Source of the DNA: Palsa-504 sp963808315
GTDB lineage: Bacteria > Actinomycetota > Actinomycetes > Streptosporangiales > Streptosporangiaceae
Reading direction: 5' to 3'
Length of the DNA: 64,000 bases
NCBI GenBank assembly: GCA_963808315.1
Contig: CAWEFK010000001.1
Location: 124,001-188,000 of the forward strand
The notes beneath the pieces were generated by a model. The model was not told the origin of the DNA and searched no databases. It was given only the letters and a program-made list of their open reading frames with translations. Of the stretch, positions 45,459 to 54,395 are shown one piece after another (position 1 is the stretch's first letter; each line of letters begins with the position of its first letter). The position numbers and the translations under genes are program-made.

Positions 45459-46410
45459 ATGGGCAAGGCAAGCAGGACCAAGGTCGACTCCAGCCGCCGT
45501 GAGAAGATCGCCGCGCAGCGCGCGGCGGCCCGCCGGGCCGAGCGGCGGCGGGGAATCCTCATCGCGGGCGGCAGCGTGCTCGTCGTGATCATCATCATCG
45601 TCGCCTTCATCGTGGTCAAGGCGAACAAGAAGACGACGCCCCCGGCCACCGCGACCGGCACCAGCCTGACCGGCGCGGCGCTGGCCAGCGCGGTGTCCAC
45701 GGTCACCAGCGTGCCCGCGAGCACCCTGGACTCGGTGGGCAGCGGCGGCGGCGCGGTTTCCGCCAAACCCCTGACCGTCGCCAAGGGCGCGAGCGCGCTG
45801 ACCTCTGGCGGCAAGCCCGAGATGCTCTACATGGGCGCCGAGTACTGCCCCTACTGCGCGGCCGAGCGCTGGGCGATGGTCGTCGCGCTGAGCCGGTTCG
45901 GCACGTTCTCCGGGCTGGCCACCATCCACTCCGCGGCCGCCAACGGGGCCGGCAACGCCGAGCCCTACCCGAACACGCCGACCTGGACGTTCCTGCAACA
46001 CCACCTTCACCAGCAGTACCTGACGTTCAGCCGGTCGAGGATGGAAACGAACATCCCGGACAAGTCCACCGGCGGGTACACCACCCTGCAGACGCCCACC
46101 GCGGCGCAGAACGCGCTGCTGACCAAGTACGACGCCCCGCCCTACATCTCCTCGGCCGACGCGGGCTCCATCCCGTTCGTCGACTTCGGCAACAAGTACC
46201 TGATCCTCGGGGCGAGCTACAACCCGCAGGTGCTCTCCGGGCTCAGCTGGAGCTCAGATCGCGACGGACCTGCACAGCTCGTCCAGCCCGGTGGCCAAGG
46301 CCGTGGACGGAACGGCGAACTACATCACGGCCGCGATCTGCAAGATGACCGGCAACCAGCCCGCCAGCGCCTGCACCTCGACCGTCCAGTCGCTCGAGAG
46401 CCAGCTCTGA
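45459..46410 (+). CDS. DUF929 thioredoxin-like membrane-anchored protein, C-terminal frameshift
   Basis: Start ATG 45459 (MGKASRTKVDSSRREKIAAQ). A basic cytoplasmic N-terminus, one transmembrane helix (ILIAGGSVLVVIIIIVAFIVV), a Ser/Thr-rich spacer and an exported thioredoxin-like domain with CxxC (YMGAEYCPYCAAERWAMVVA), DUF929. One extra A at 46251 breaks the frame after NPQVLSGLSW; the corrected end reads AQIATDLHSSSSPVAKAV and TAAICKMTGNQPASACTS, closing at 46410, 316 residues. The CPYC pair and the VKOR gene next door point to a role as thiol oxidase partner in disulfide formation. Confidence 0.82.
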
Positions 46411-46427
46411 CCCTAGCGACTTCAGAT

Positions 46428-46445
46428 CCTCAGCTAACTCTGAGG
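46428..46445 (+). terminator. small hairpin after the DUF929 gene
   Basis: CCTCAG-CTAACT-CTGAGG begins 17 bp after the corrected stop at 46410. Short stem, no U-run; weak terminator or processing site. Confidence 0.35.
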
Positions 46446-46558
46446 TTGGCGGCGGCGGTCGGCGAGGTAGAATCTGGCCTCAGGTGCCGGTCGGTCACGT
46501 TCGCCGACCCAGGGGCCGTGCGGACAGCAGCCGTGACACCACCGGAGGCGAAGCTCGG

Positions 46559-47425
46559 ATGACAGCGTCGAAGTCAAGCCGCGCCCGGAACGCGCGTAGC
46601 GGAGCCAGGCCGGTGCGGCCAGGAACGGCAATGCCGCCGGGAACGGCAGCGCGGCCAGGAACGGCAGCGCCGCCAGGAACGCGAACCGGCCCGGGCAGGA
46701 ACGGCGGCGGCCGGGCGGGAATGGCGGCCAAGGCGGGAACGGCGGCGCGGCGGGGACCGGCGGCCGGGAACGGCGCCAGAGACGGGAACGCGGGGAGAAC
46801 GCGGTGCCGGCGGCCGGGACCGTGGCCGCGGCCCGGAGGTCAGGAAACGGCTCGGCCCGGAACGGGGCGCCCCGGGGACGGGCGCTCCAGGACGATTTCG
46901 GCGCCAGCACGGCCGGCCCCGGACCGGCGCTGTGGCTCCAGCTCACCACATTCGTGCTCGCGCTGGCCGGCCTGGGCGTGTCGATCTACCTGACGATCGC
47001 GCACTTCACCGAGTCGGCGCTGCTGGGATGCTCGGAGTCGGGCCTGGTGAACTGCACCAAGGTGACCACTAGCGCGCAGTCGTACGTGTTCGGCATCCCG
47101 GTGGCCGTGCTCGGGCTGGCGTTCTATCCTGTTCGCAGTGGCGATCATGAGCCCGTGGGCCTGGCGGGCGGCCAGGCGCGAGATCCACCTGGTCCGGATG
47201 GCGTCGCTGGTCGTGGGCATCGGCTTCGTGCTCTACCTGCTCTACGCCGAGCTCTTCATCATCGGCAGCATCTGCCTGTACTGCACCAGCGTGCACATCA
47301 TCACGTTCCTGCTGTTCGTCCTGACCATGGGCGCGCTGGCGGTCTGGGGGCTGAGGCCCGGCGCGCCGTGGCCGCTGAGGCTCGGACGCCCAGCTAAGGG
47401 AACCGAGGCGCAGGCCATCGCCTAG
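46559..47425 (+). CDS. vitamin K epoxide reductase (VKOR) family protein, frameshifted
   Basis: Membrane enzyme that reoxidises DsbA-like proteins using quinone. TM segments: WLQLTTFVLALAGLGVSIYL, SYVFGIPVAVLGLAFY, LVVGIGFVLYLLYAELFII and IITFLLFVLTMGAL. Redox pairs: CSESGLVNC in the loop and the catalytic CLYC in GSICLYCTSVHI. A +1 break at about 47126-47128 (GLAFY|LFAVAIMSPWAW) divides the gene. ATG 46559 has GGAGG 10 nt upstream, but from there the Gly/Arg/Pro-rich N-terminus is in a third frame up to about 46800, where GTG 46804 is an alternative start. 150 bp after the DUF929 gene on the same strand. Confidence 0.82.
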
Positions 47426-47587
47426 CGCCGGAGCTGACCGGACGGCCGGTCCACCGGGCCGACGGCCCGGTGCACCGGGCTATGGCTTTGTCGGCGGTTT
47501 TGGGCGTCCTGGTGCCGTGTCAGGTAGCGTTCGCCCCGCTTCAGACGGCTTCGCCGGGGCAGAACCCCGTATCCGATCCACATCGAA

Positions 47588-48553
47588 GGACCATCGGTGT
47601 CGTTTGGGCACAATGCTAGGAATTTAAGGGAACTCGTGGGTGCCGAATTTCGAGGCTTTGCTGCTGGTCAGGATCCTCGCTGCGGGTTGGGCCAGCGTCG
47701 GAGGGCGGCGCGGGTGGCGGCCTGCTGTGGTACAGCGTCAGCCGCCGGCCGGTAAGGGCAACGCGAGCCCTTTACGTACTTTATGCCGGGATTTTGGGTG
47801 GCGGCATTCCGGCGCCCATCATGATCGTGGCCAGTTCCGGTACTACGGCCGCGGCTGTTATTAACTTCGGGCGTGTCGCCGGTTCTCCCCTGCCCCGGGC
47901 CGGGCTGATCGCGAACCCGCGGGCGCGTTCTTCCCCGCCCGCAACGCGGAGAACACCAGCCGCTGGTTCGCCGCGCACGGCCCTGGCCGGGTCCGTCCGA
48001 GCCGGGGAACCGGGGCGCCCCGCTCCGCCGGGACGCGCTGACCGGCCCCTCACATCACAGCACACGCTTCCCCTCACTCGCGTACGGCGCCAGTTTCGGG
48101 GGAATGCGGCAGCGTACCGGTTCTTTGCGGGAGAAAGCCGCATCCACTGACTACGCGCCAGGCGGGAAGTGACCGCCCAGTGACCGCCAGGCCGCCCTGC
48201 TCCGCCCGGCCGGGCGAGCTGGCCCTTCCCGGCCCGGCACCGCCTGCCGCTGAAGCCGCCGGCACCGCAGGTGACCAGCCGCCGCCGCGTCCTCCTCGGG
48301 AAAGCCGTGGTCGCGCACCCGCTCATCCGCGACCGGCCCCACCACCGCGAACCTCGCCACCAGCACCGCCACGGCATCCTCAGCAACCGCCGCAGCACAT
48401 CCTGACACGCCAAAACCGCAAACCACTACATAATGACCGACGCGGCCTATACGCCCGTTTCTGGCCATGATCATGAGGCAGGCAGAGCCGAGGGCGCTTC
48501 CTTAACTTCCTGGCATTGCGCTGGGGCAACCACGATGGACCATCGGTGTCGTT
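47588..48553. mobile_element. possible IS or MITE remnant bounded by inverted repeats and a 17-bp direct repeat
   Basis: Inverted repeats at 47606-47631 and 48498-48523 match at 20 of 26 positions (core CAATGC-AGGAA-TTAAGG). Outside them the 17-mer GGACCATCGGTGTCGTT occurs in direct orientation at 47588-47604 and 48537-48553. The enclosed 0.9 kb contains no intact transposase. The arrangement fits a decayed insertion sequence, or two copies of a small repeat placed by chance. Confidence 0.45.
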
Positions 48554-48626
48554 CGAGAGCGGGAGCGCCCGGCACGGGTGTGTCAGGCGAGGTGGGTGGT
48601 GTTCGCGGGATGCTGACCTTGCGCCG

Positions 48627-48713
48627 GGCGGGACCGTACTGGGCGGGACCGTACTGGGCGGGACCGTACTGGGGGTGACCGTACTGGGCGGACCGTACTG
48701 GGCGGACCGTACC
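48627..48713 (+). repeat. six tandem 13-16-bp units
   Basis: GGCGGGACCGTACTG repeated, with shortened last copies (GGCGGACCGTACTG), 100 bp before the S51-like gene. Non-coding. Confidence 0.85.
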
Positions 48714-48814
48714 GCTATGGTGCATGTTTCTCTTAACAGACATGCGGTCGGGCGTCCAGGGGTCTGCGGCAGGTGGTTACCGTAGGTGGGGTGGCCGACT
48801 ACCCTGCTCTCCGC

Positions 48815-50261
48815 ATGCTGATGATCATCGGCTCCGGCGAGACCAGCCCGACCATGGTCGCGGTGCACAAGGATGTCCTGGCGCGGCTCGGCGTACGCGC
48901 GCCGAGCGCACTGCTGCTCGCCACGCCGTACGCGTTTCAGGAAAATGCGGACAACGTGTCGGCTCGGGCGCAGCGGTACTTCGCCGGCCACGTCGGGCTG
49001 AAGGTCTGCGTCACGCCAGGCACGAGCGTGAACGCTGCTCCTGGGATGGCTCCGCCGATGCTCGGGGTGCAGGCGCAGGAACGGGAAGCGGCTGACATCT
49101 CCGCCGCGGACTGGGTCTTCGCCGGGCCCGGGAGCCCTTCGTACGCGCTCGCGCACTGGCAGGCCTGCCCGATGGCAGGCGCGCTGCGGCAGCGAGTCCT
49201 AGCTGGCCACGGGCTGACCGTACTGGCCTCGGCCGCCGCCGCTACGGCGGGCCAGTTCACCCTGCCGGTCTACGAGATCTACAAAGCGGGCGGAGCGCCA
49301 CGCTGGCTGGCCGGGCTCGACCTGATGGGCACGCTCGGCTTGAAGGTCGCGGTCATCCCGCACTACGACAACACCGAGGGCGGCCACTACGACACCCGGT
49401 ACTGCTACCTCGGGGAGCGAAGGCTGGCGGTGATGGAGCGTGAGCTCCCCGCCGGAACCGCCATCCTCGGCGTCGACGAGCACACCGCCGTCCTAATCGA
49501 CATGGGCACCAGCGGCATCGAGATCCGCGGCCGGGGAGGGGTCACCGTCCGCCGGGCCGGGCACACCGTGATCTTGCCGTCCGGCACCCGGCTGACGATC
49601 GCCGAGCTTCGCGGCCTGGTCCGCGGGGCTCGGCGCGCGAGCGGAACTGGGACCGGAAGAGGCGGCGCCGGTTCGGGCATCGGAGGGAACGGGCCCGGCG
49701 GGAACGGGGCCGGCGGGACCGGGGACGGCGGGACCGGGGACGGCGGGACCGGGGAGCGGCGAGGGCGGGGGCGGGTGCGGCGGGGGCGGCGGGAACGAGG
49801 GCGGCGGGAACGGGGGCGGAGACGGGGGTGGGGTGGGGGCGGACGGGTTGTCACGGCGGCAGTCGCTGCCGCTGGCTGAGGTGATGGCGATCACGGAGCG
49901 GGAGTTCGCCGCGGCGGCCGTGAACCGGGACGCGGCCGCGATGGTCGGGGCGATCTTGGAGCTGGAGACCGCGATCGGGCAGTGGGAGGCCGACACCGAC
50001 GAGGACCAGGGGACCGAGCAGGCGCGCGCGTTGCTGCGTAGCCTCATTGGCCGCCTCGGCCGGGCGGCGCAAACGGGTCTGGCCGATCCCAGGGACCGCC
50101 TGCGACCAGCGGTCGAGCCGCTCGTCGCGCTGCGAAATACGCTGCGTACCGAGGGCAACTTCACCGCCGCCGACGTCATCAGGCAGGCCCTGTCCGCCGC
50201 CAAGCTCGATCTCGGCGACACTCCGGACGGGACCCGGTGGCAGCCCGCGGAAATGGCCTGA
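48815..50261 (+). CDS. S51-like peptidase / class-I glutamine amidotransferase-like domain joined to a CysRS DALR-like domain, frame broken in linker
   Basis: N-terminal region resembles dipeptidase E/cyanophycinase (S51): MLMIIGSGETSPTM, VFAGPGSPSYALAHW, nucleophile Ser region VLASAAAATAGQFTLPVYEI and IPHYDNTEGGHYDTRYCYLG. After a Gly/Arg linker, a second frame (from about 49833) reads EREFAAAAVNRDAAAMVGAI and DPRDRLRPAVEPLVALRN, then GNFTAADVIRQALSAAKLDL and DTPDGTRWQPAEM, which is the C-terminal anticodon-binding (DALR-type) domain of cysteinyl-tRNA synthetase. A single +1 in 49700-49850 joins the two into about 481 residues. If not joined, they would be two genes. Function unknown. Confidence 0.7.
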
Positions 50262-50402
50262 TCCGCCGGTGTGTGCCACGGATGACATCTTCATCATGTT
50301 GCCGGCTAGCCAGGTCCGGCCGGGCCTTCACCCACTACCCTTGGCTCACGAGGCTGGGCCGTACGCCAACCCGACGCGACCTGAACGAGAGGAGCGGCTT
50401 CC

Positions 50403-52271
50403 GTGCCAGGCATGAACTCCGGCCTGAGCCCGGGTGACCCGACACTGGTCGCCGCGTTCAGGACCGCGCTGATCCATCAGGGCGCGATCGCCCTCCTTCT
50501 CATCGTGTTCCTCTGGCTCGCCTGGGCGACGGCGCGTACCTGGCGGATGACCGCGGCCGGCGCGAAGGGCGAGACCGGCGCGAAGGGCGTGGCGGGCGGC
50601 AAGGGCGTGGCGAGGGAAGCGCGGGGACGGTGGCTGCTCCGCATCGGGTTCGGCGTGCTTTGGATCGTGGACGGCCTGCTGCAGGCACAACCCAAGATGG
50701 CGGGCGGCCTGGCCTCGCAGGTCATCCAGCCCACCGCGGCGGCGTCGCCGGCCTGGGTCCAGCACCTGGTCAACTGGGGCGCCACCGCCTGGTCGTACCA
50801 CCCCATCCAGGCCGGCGCGGCCTCGGTATGGATCCAGGTCGGGATCGGCGCCTGGCTCCTGGTGTCGGCGCACGGGCCGTGGTCCCGGCTGGCCGGGGCG
50901 GCCAGCGTGGGCTGGGGGCTGGTCGTATGGGTCTTCGGTGAGTCGTTCGGCGGGATCTTCGCGCCCGGCCTGAGCTGGCTCACCGGTGCACCCGGCGGCG
51001 TGCTGTTCTATGTGGCCGCCGGCGCGCTTATCGCGCTGCCTGAGAAAGCCTGGCGTAGCCCCCGGCTCGGCCGGGGGATGATGGCGGCCCTCGGGCTGTT
51101 TTTCGCCGGGATGGCGGTGCTGCAGGCCTGGCCCGGCCGCGGCTTCTGGCAGGGCACGTCGGGAGGCAAGCCGGGGACGCTGGCGGGGATGGTCCAGACG
51201 ATGGCCGGAACCCCGCAGCCGCATGTCCTGTCCGCTCTCATCTCCGGGTTCGGGTCGCTGACCGCCCGGCACGGCTTCGCGGTCAACCTCATCGTGGTCA
51301 TCGTGCTCGCCGGACTCGGAGCCATCTTCGGGACCGGGCGCCCCGGGCTGGTTCGGTACGCGGTGTGGTTCGGAGTCGCGTTCTGCCTGGCGGACTGGGT
51401 GCTGGTGCAGGATTTCGGCTTCCTGGGCGGCCTCGGCACCGACCCGAACAGCATGATCCCGATGGTGCTGCTGTTCTTGGCCGGCTACCTGGCCCTCGAG
51501 CCGGCGGCCGCGGTTGAGCCGGCGGCCGGGGCGGTGGCCACCGGGGCGCAGGACACCACGGGGCGACGGCTGCGCTCGCTGCGACCGCGGATGCTGGGCG
51601 GGATGCTGGCGACGACGGGCGCCCGGTCGGTCGCCGCGGTGGCCGCGGTCGCGGTCATCATCCTCGGCGCGGCGCCGATGGCCTCGGCGGCGGCGAACCG
51701 GACCGCGGATCCGATCCTGGCCCTGGCCATCGCGGGGGGCAGCACCACCCTGGACCTGCCGGCGCCGGGCTTCACGCTCACCGACCAGAACGGCCGGGCG
51801 GTATCGCTGGCGAGCCTGCGCGGCAAGGTCGTGCTGATGACCTTCCTCGACCCGGTGTGCACCAGCGACTGCCCGATCATCGCCCAGGAGTTCAAGCAGA
51901 CCGCGCAGCTGCTCGGCGCGCAGAACTCCCGCGTCGAGCTGGTCGCCGTCGTGGCCAACCCCACCTACCGCGCCACGGCCTTCACCCAGGCGTTCGACCG
52001 GCAGGAAGGGCTGGCCGCGGTGCCGAACTGGCTGTACCTGACCGGCTCGCTGAGCCAGCTGGGCGCGGTCTGGCGGCAGTACGGGGTCACCGTGCAGAAC
52101 CTGCCGGCGGGCGCGATGTCCGCACACAACGATCTGGCCGTGATCATCAACCCCTCCGGTGAGATCCTCGAGGAGGTAGGCGCCGACCCGGGCCCGGGCA
52201 CGAGTAGCACCAAGTCCTCGTACTCGGTGCTCCTCAGCCAGTACGTCCGCCAGGCGCTGGGTGCCTCATGA
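50403..52271 (+). CDS. multispan membrane protein fused to SCO1/SenC-type thioredoxin domain
   Basis: 622 residues. About nine transmembrane helices (from IALLLIVFLWLAWATARTW to MIPMVLLFLAGYLALEPAAA), then an exported thioredoxin-like domain (FTLTDQNGRAVSLASLRGKV, FLDPVCTSDCPIIAQEFKQT) with the CxxxC copper motif of SCO1. SCO proteins deliver copper to the CuA site of cytochrome oxidase. The start GTG 50403 has GAGAGGAG upstream. It overlaps the following lipoprotein gene (ATGA) and precedes ctaG, so the three form a respiratory assembly operon. The membrane half is not a family I can name. Confidence 0.82.
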   Translation: MPGMNSGLSPGDPTLVAAFRTALIHQGAIALLLIVFLWLAWATARTWRMTAAGAKGETGAKGVAGGKGVAREARGRWLLRIGFGVLWIVDGLLQAQPKMAGGLASQVIQPTAAASPAWVQHLVNWGATAWSYHPIQAGAASVWIQVGIGAWLLVSAHGPWSRLAGAASVGWGLVVWVFGESFGGIFAPGLSWLTGAPGGVLFYVAAGALIALPEKAWRSPRLGRGMMAALGLFFAGMAVLQAWPGRGFWQGTSGGKPGTLAGMVQTMAGTPQPHVLSALISGFGSLTARHGFAVNLIVVIVLAGLGAIFGTGRPGLVRYAVWFGVAFCLADWVLVQDFGFLGGLGTDPNSMIPMVLLFLAGYLALEPAAAVEPAAGAVATGAQDTTGRRLRSLRPRMLGGMLATTGARSVAAVAAVAVIILGAAPMASAAANRTADPILALAIAGGSTTLDLPAPGFTLTDQNGRAVSLASLRGKVVLMTFLDPVCTSDCPIIAQEFKQTAQLLGAQNSRVELVAVVANPTYRATAFTQAFDRQEGLAAVPNWLYLTGSLSQLGAVWRQYGVTVQNLPAGAMSAHNDLAVIINPSGEILEEVGADPGPGTSSTKSSYSVLLSQYVRQALGAS

Positions 52272-53434
52272 CGAGCGGGGTGGGAGCCTGGGCCCGCGCG
52301 GGCCTGGTCCTGGCCTGCGCGAGCCTGGCGGCCGGCTGCGGGTCCGCGACCCGGACTGGATCCGGCGACGGATCGCCGGGCCGGCCGGCCTACAGCTCGA
52401 GCCCGCCGGCCGTGACCGTGCCGCTCAGCACCTCGCTTGTCACCGCGCAGGGCACCTGGGCGATCGCCGTCATGGGCGGATCGGCCGCGGCTGAGGACAA
52501 CTTCTGGCAGCTATTCGTGCGACCGCCTGGCGCCAGCCGCTGGTCGCTCGTCACTCCCCCCGGGGTGGCCGACAATGGCGGGCTGGTGGCTGCGGGCACC
52601 GGGACATCCCTGGTCATCGGGTTTCGGCCCAGCCAGGACCTGGCTTTCTCTCCGCTGGCGGCGAGCACGGACACGGGCAAGAACTGGACGCCCGGGCTAC
52701 TCGACGCACGTCTGGCCGACACTCAGGACGCGCTCGCGACCGACCCGTCGGGACAGGCCCTCGCGCTGCTGCAAGACGGCAGCATCGAGGCGGCGCCCAC
52801 CGCGAGCGCCGCCGCCGCCGGCCAGTGGTCGCCGCTGACGACGCTGCGGGCCCTCGCGGCGTCCGGCCCGGGTCGCGAGTGCGAGTTGCAGGAGTTGCAG
52901 GCGGTGTCGTTCGGCCCAAATAAGGACGCGGTGACGGCGGGGAGTTGTGAGCGGCCGGGGGTGGCGGGGGTTTTCACTGATGCCGGCGGGACGTGGCAGT
53001 CGGCCGGGCTGGTGCTGCCCCCGGAGTACGGCCGCGATCAGGTTCAGGTGCTTGGCCTGGGCGCCGAGGCCGGCGGCAACATGGCGTTCCTGCTCGCGGG
53101 ACACAGCCTGCTGGCCGCATGGTCAGACGGGGCGCACTGGACGGTGTCAGGTCCGGTCCCGGCCGGCCCGGTGCAGGCGTCCGGGTTCGGGCCCGACGGG
53201 AGCGCATGGCTGCTCAGCGGCCGCCGCGCGGACACCATCAGCGGAGCGGGCGGCGCCTGGCGGGCGCTGCCGGCCGTGCCACCGGGGACCGCGACGCTCG
53301 CTCCGGGACCCGGCGGCTCGTATGACGCGCTGGCCGTGGCCGGGACCAAGCTCACCGTCTGGCGCCTGACCAACGGGGCCTGGGTGCTGCTCCAGCGGTT
53401 CAGCGTACCCATCGAGTACGGGTCCTCGAGTTAG
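52268..53434 (+). CDS. hypothetical lipoprotein of the SCO1-CtaG operon
   Basis: 388 residues. Signal peptide GLVLACASLAAGCGSATRTG with lipobox LAAGC. The mature part is beta-rich with recurring GTWAIAVMGG, PPGASRWSLVTPPG, SGAGGAWRALPAVPPG motifs, suggestive of a beta-propeller (sialidase/BNR-like). Coupled by a 4-bp overlap to the SCO1 fusion and followed 7 bp later by ctaG; a scaffold or copper-related accessory role is inferred only from context. Confidence 0.75.
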   Translation: MTSGVGAWARAGLVLACASLAAGCGSATRTGSGDGSPGRPAYSSSPPAVTVPLSTSLVTAQGTWAIAVMGGSAAAEDNFWQLFVRPPGASRWSLVTPPGVADNGGLVAAGTGTSLVIGFRPSQDLAFSPLAASTDTGKNWTPGLLDARLADTQDALATDPSGQALALLQDGSIEAAPTASAAAAGQWSPLTTLRALAASGPGRECELQELQAVSFGPNKDAVTAGSCERPGVAGVFTDAGGTWQSAGLVLPPEYGRDQVQVLGLGAEAGGNMAFLLAGHSLLAAWSDGAHWTVSGPVPAGPVQASGFGPDGSAWLLSGRRADTISGAGGAWRALPAVPPGTATLAPGPGGSYDALAVAGTKLTVWRLTNGAWVLLQRFSVPIEYGSSS

Positions 53435-53441
53435 GACGACC

Positions 53442-54395
53442 ATGAGCTACCTCACCGGCCACTGGTCGTTCGACCCCTTTCTCATCCTGGCTATCGTGGT
53501 GGCCGGATGGTACGAGATCGGGCTGTGGCGGCTGGCCCGACGGTCCCGGCCGGAGCGTACGCGGGAACGGCGGGTGAGGTCGCTGTGGTTCTATGCGGGG
53601 CTAGTGGTGCTGCTGCTGGCGGTGGAGTCACCAATCGACTACTGGTCCGACGACTACTTCTCGGTGCACATGGTCCAGCATCTGCTGCTGATGTTCGCCG
53701 CGCCCTCGCTGATCGTGGCGGGCGCGCCGTGGCAGCCGCTGCTCGACGCGCTGCCCGGCCGGTCCGGGCGCAGCGTGACCCGCGGGGTACTGGCCGGCAC
53801 CTGGTCCAAGCCGCTGCGAGCGCTGGGCGGGCTGGTGCTGCGGCCGTGGGTCTCGATCGCCCTGTTCAACGCGGTGATGATCGGCTGGCACCTGCCCGGG
53901 CCGCTTGACCTGGCCGAACGCAACTCGGCCGTGCATATCTGGCTGATGCACGGCAGTTTCTTCGCCGCCGGGGTGCTGTTCTGGCTGCAGTTCATTCCTT
54001 CCCCGCCGTTCCGCCGCCGGATGCCGTTGCTGTCCGCGGCCGGCGCACTGCTCGTCACCAACGTCATCATGATCGGCATGGCGATGGCGCTGAGCATCTT
54101 CGCGTCGGGTTCTGTGTATCCGGTGTATGACCATGTGCCCGGCGTCACCCTGCCGCCGTTCGCCGACCAGCAGATCGGCGCGGCCATCTTGTGGGTGTGC
54201 GGTGACTTCTGGGCGGTCCCGACGATGATCGCGATCATCAGGCAGCTGGTGGCGGCCGACGGCTCGGTGAGCGGGGCGCTGGAGACGATGCTGAAACGGG
54301 GCAGCACCAACGTATCCGGCTGGGGGCGGCCGCGATCGGGAGCGGTGGCCGACCTGGGAGCTCAGCCACCCTCCTCGCCCGAAGCGGGGCGGTGA
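53442..54395 (+). CDS. ctaG: cytochrome c oxidase assembly protein (caa3-type CtaG)
   Basis: 317 residues, seven helices. Conserved CtaG parts: SPIDYWSDDYFSVHMVQHLL, LFNAVMIGWHLPGPLDLAER, HIWLMHGSFFAAGVLFWLQF and PFADQQIGAAILWVCGDFWA, with conserved His (HMVQH, WHLP, HIWLMH) likely for copper. Needed for assembly of the CuB site of cytochrome oxidase. Third gene of the SCO1 fusion-lipoprotein-ctaG operon. The 3' end overlaps the convergent DMT transporter gene by 34 bp. Confidence 0.92.
   Translation: MSYLTGHWSFDPFLILAIVVAGWYEIGLWRLARRSRPERTRERRVRSLWFYAGLVVLLLAVESPIDYWSDDYFSVHMVQHLLLMFAAPSLIVAGAPWQPLLDALPGRSGRSVTRGVLAGTWSKPLRALGGLVLRPWVSIALFNAVMIGWHLPGPLDLAERNSAVHIWLMHGSFFAAGVLFWLQFIPSPPFRRRMPLLSAAGALLVTNVIMIGMAMALSIFASGSVYPVYDHVPGVTLPPFADQQIGAAILWVCGDFWAVPTMIAIIRQLVAADGSVSGALETMLKRGSTNVSGWGRPRSGAVADLGAQPPSSPEAGR

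Larger units (their letters stand above)
47426..48814. other. 1.4-kb gene-poor segment with inverted and direct repeats
   Basis: No credible protein gene: overlapping frames on both strands lack coding-like third positions and match nothing recognised. One stretch (about 47710-47870) could encode LYVLYAGILGGGIPAPIMIV but uses A/T-ending codons unlike the neighbours. Contains 26-bp imperfect inverted repeats, a 17-bp direct repeat and a 15-bp tandem array. Confidence 0.6.

Noticed and set aside
47781..48474. Minus-strand frames (210 and 107 codons) as transposase pieces
   Set aside because: No DDE or other transposase motif could be seen; only the flanking repeats support a mobile element.
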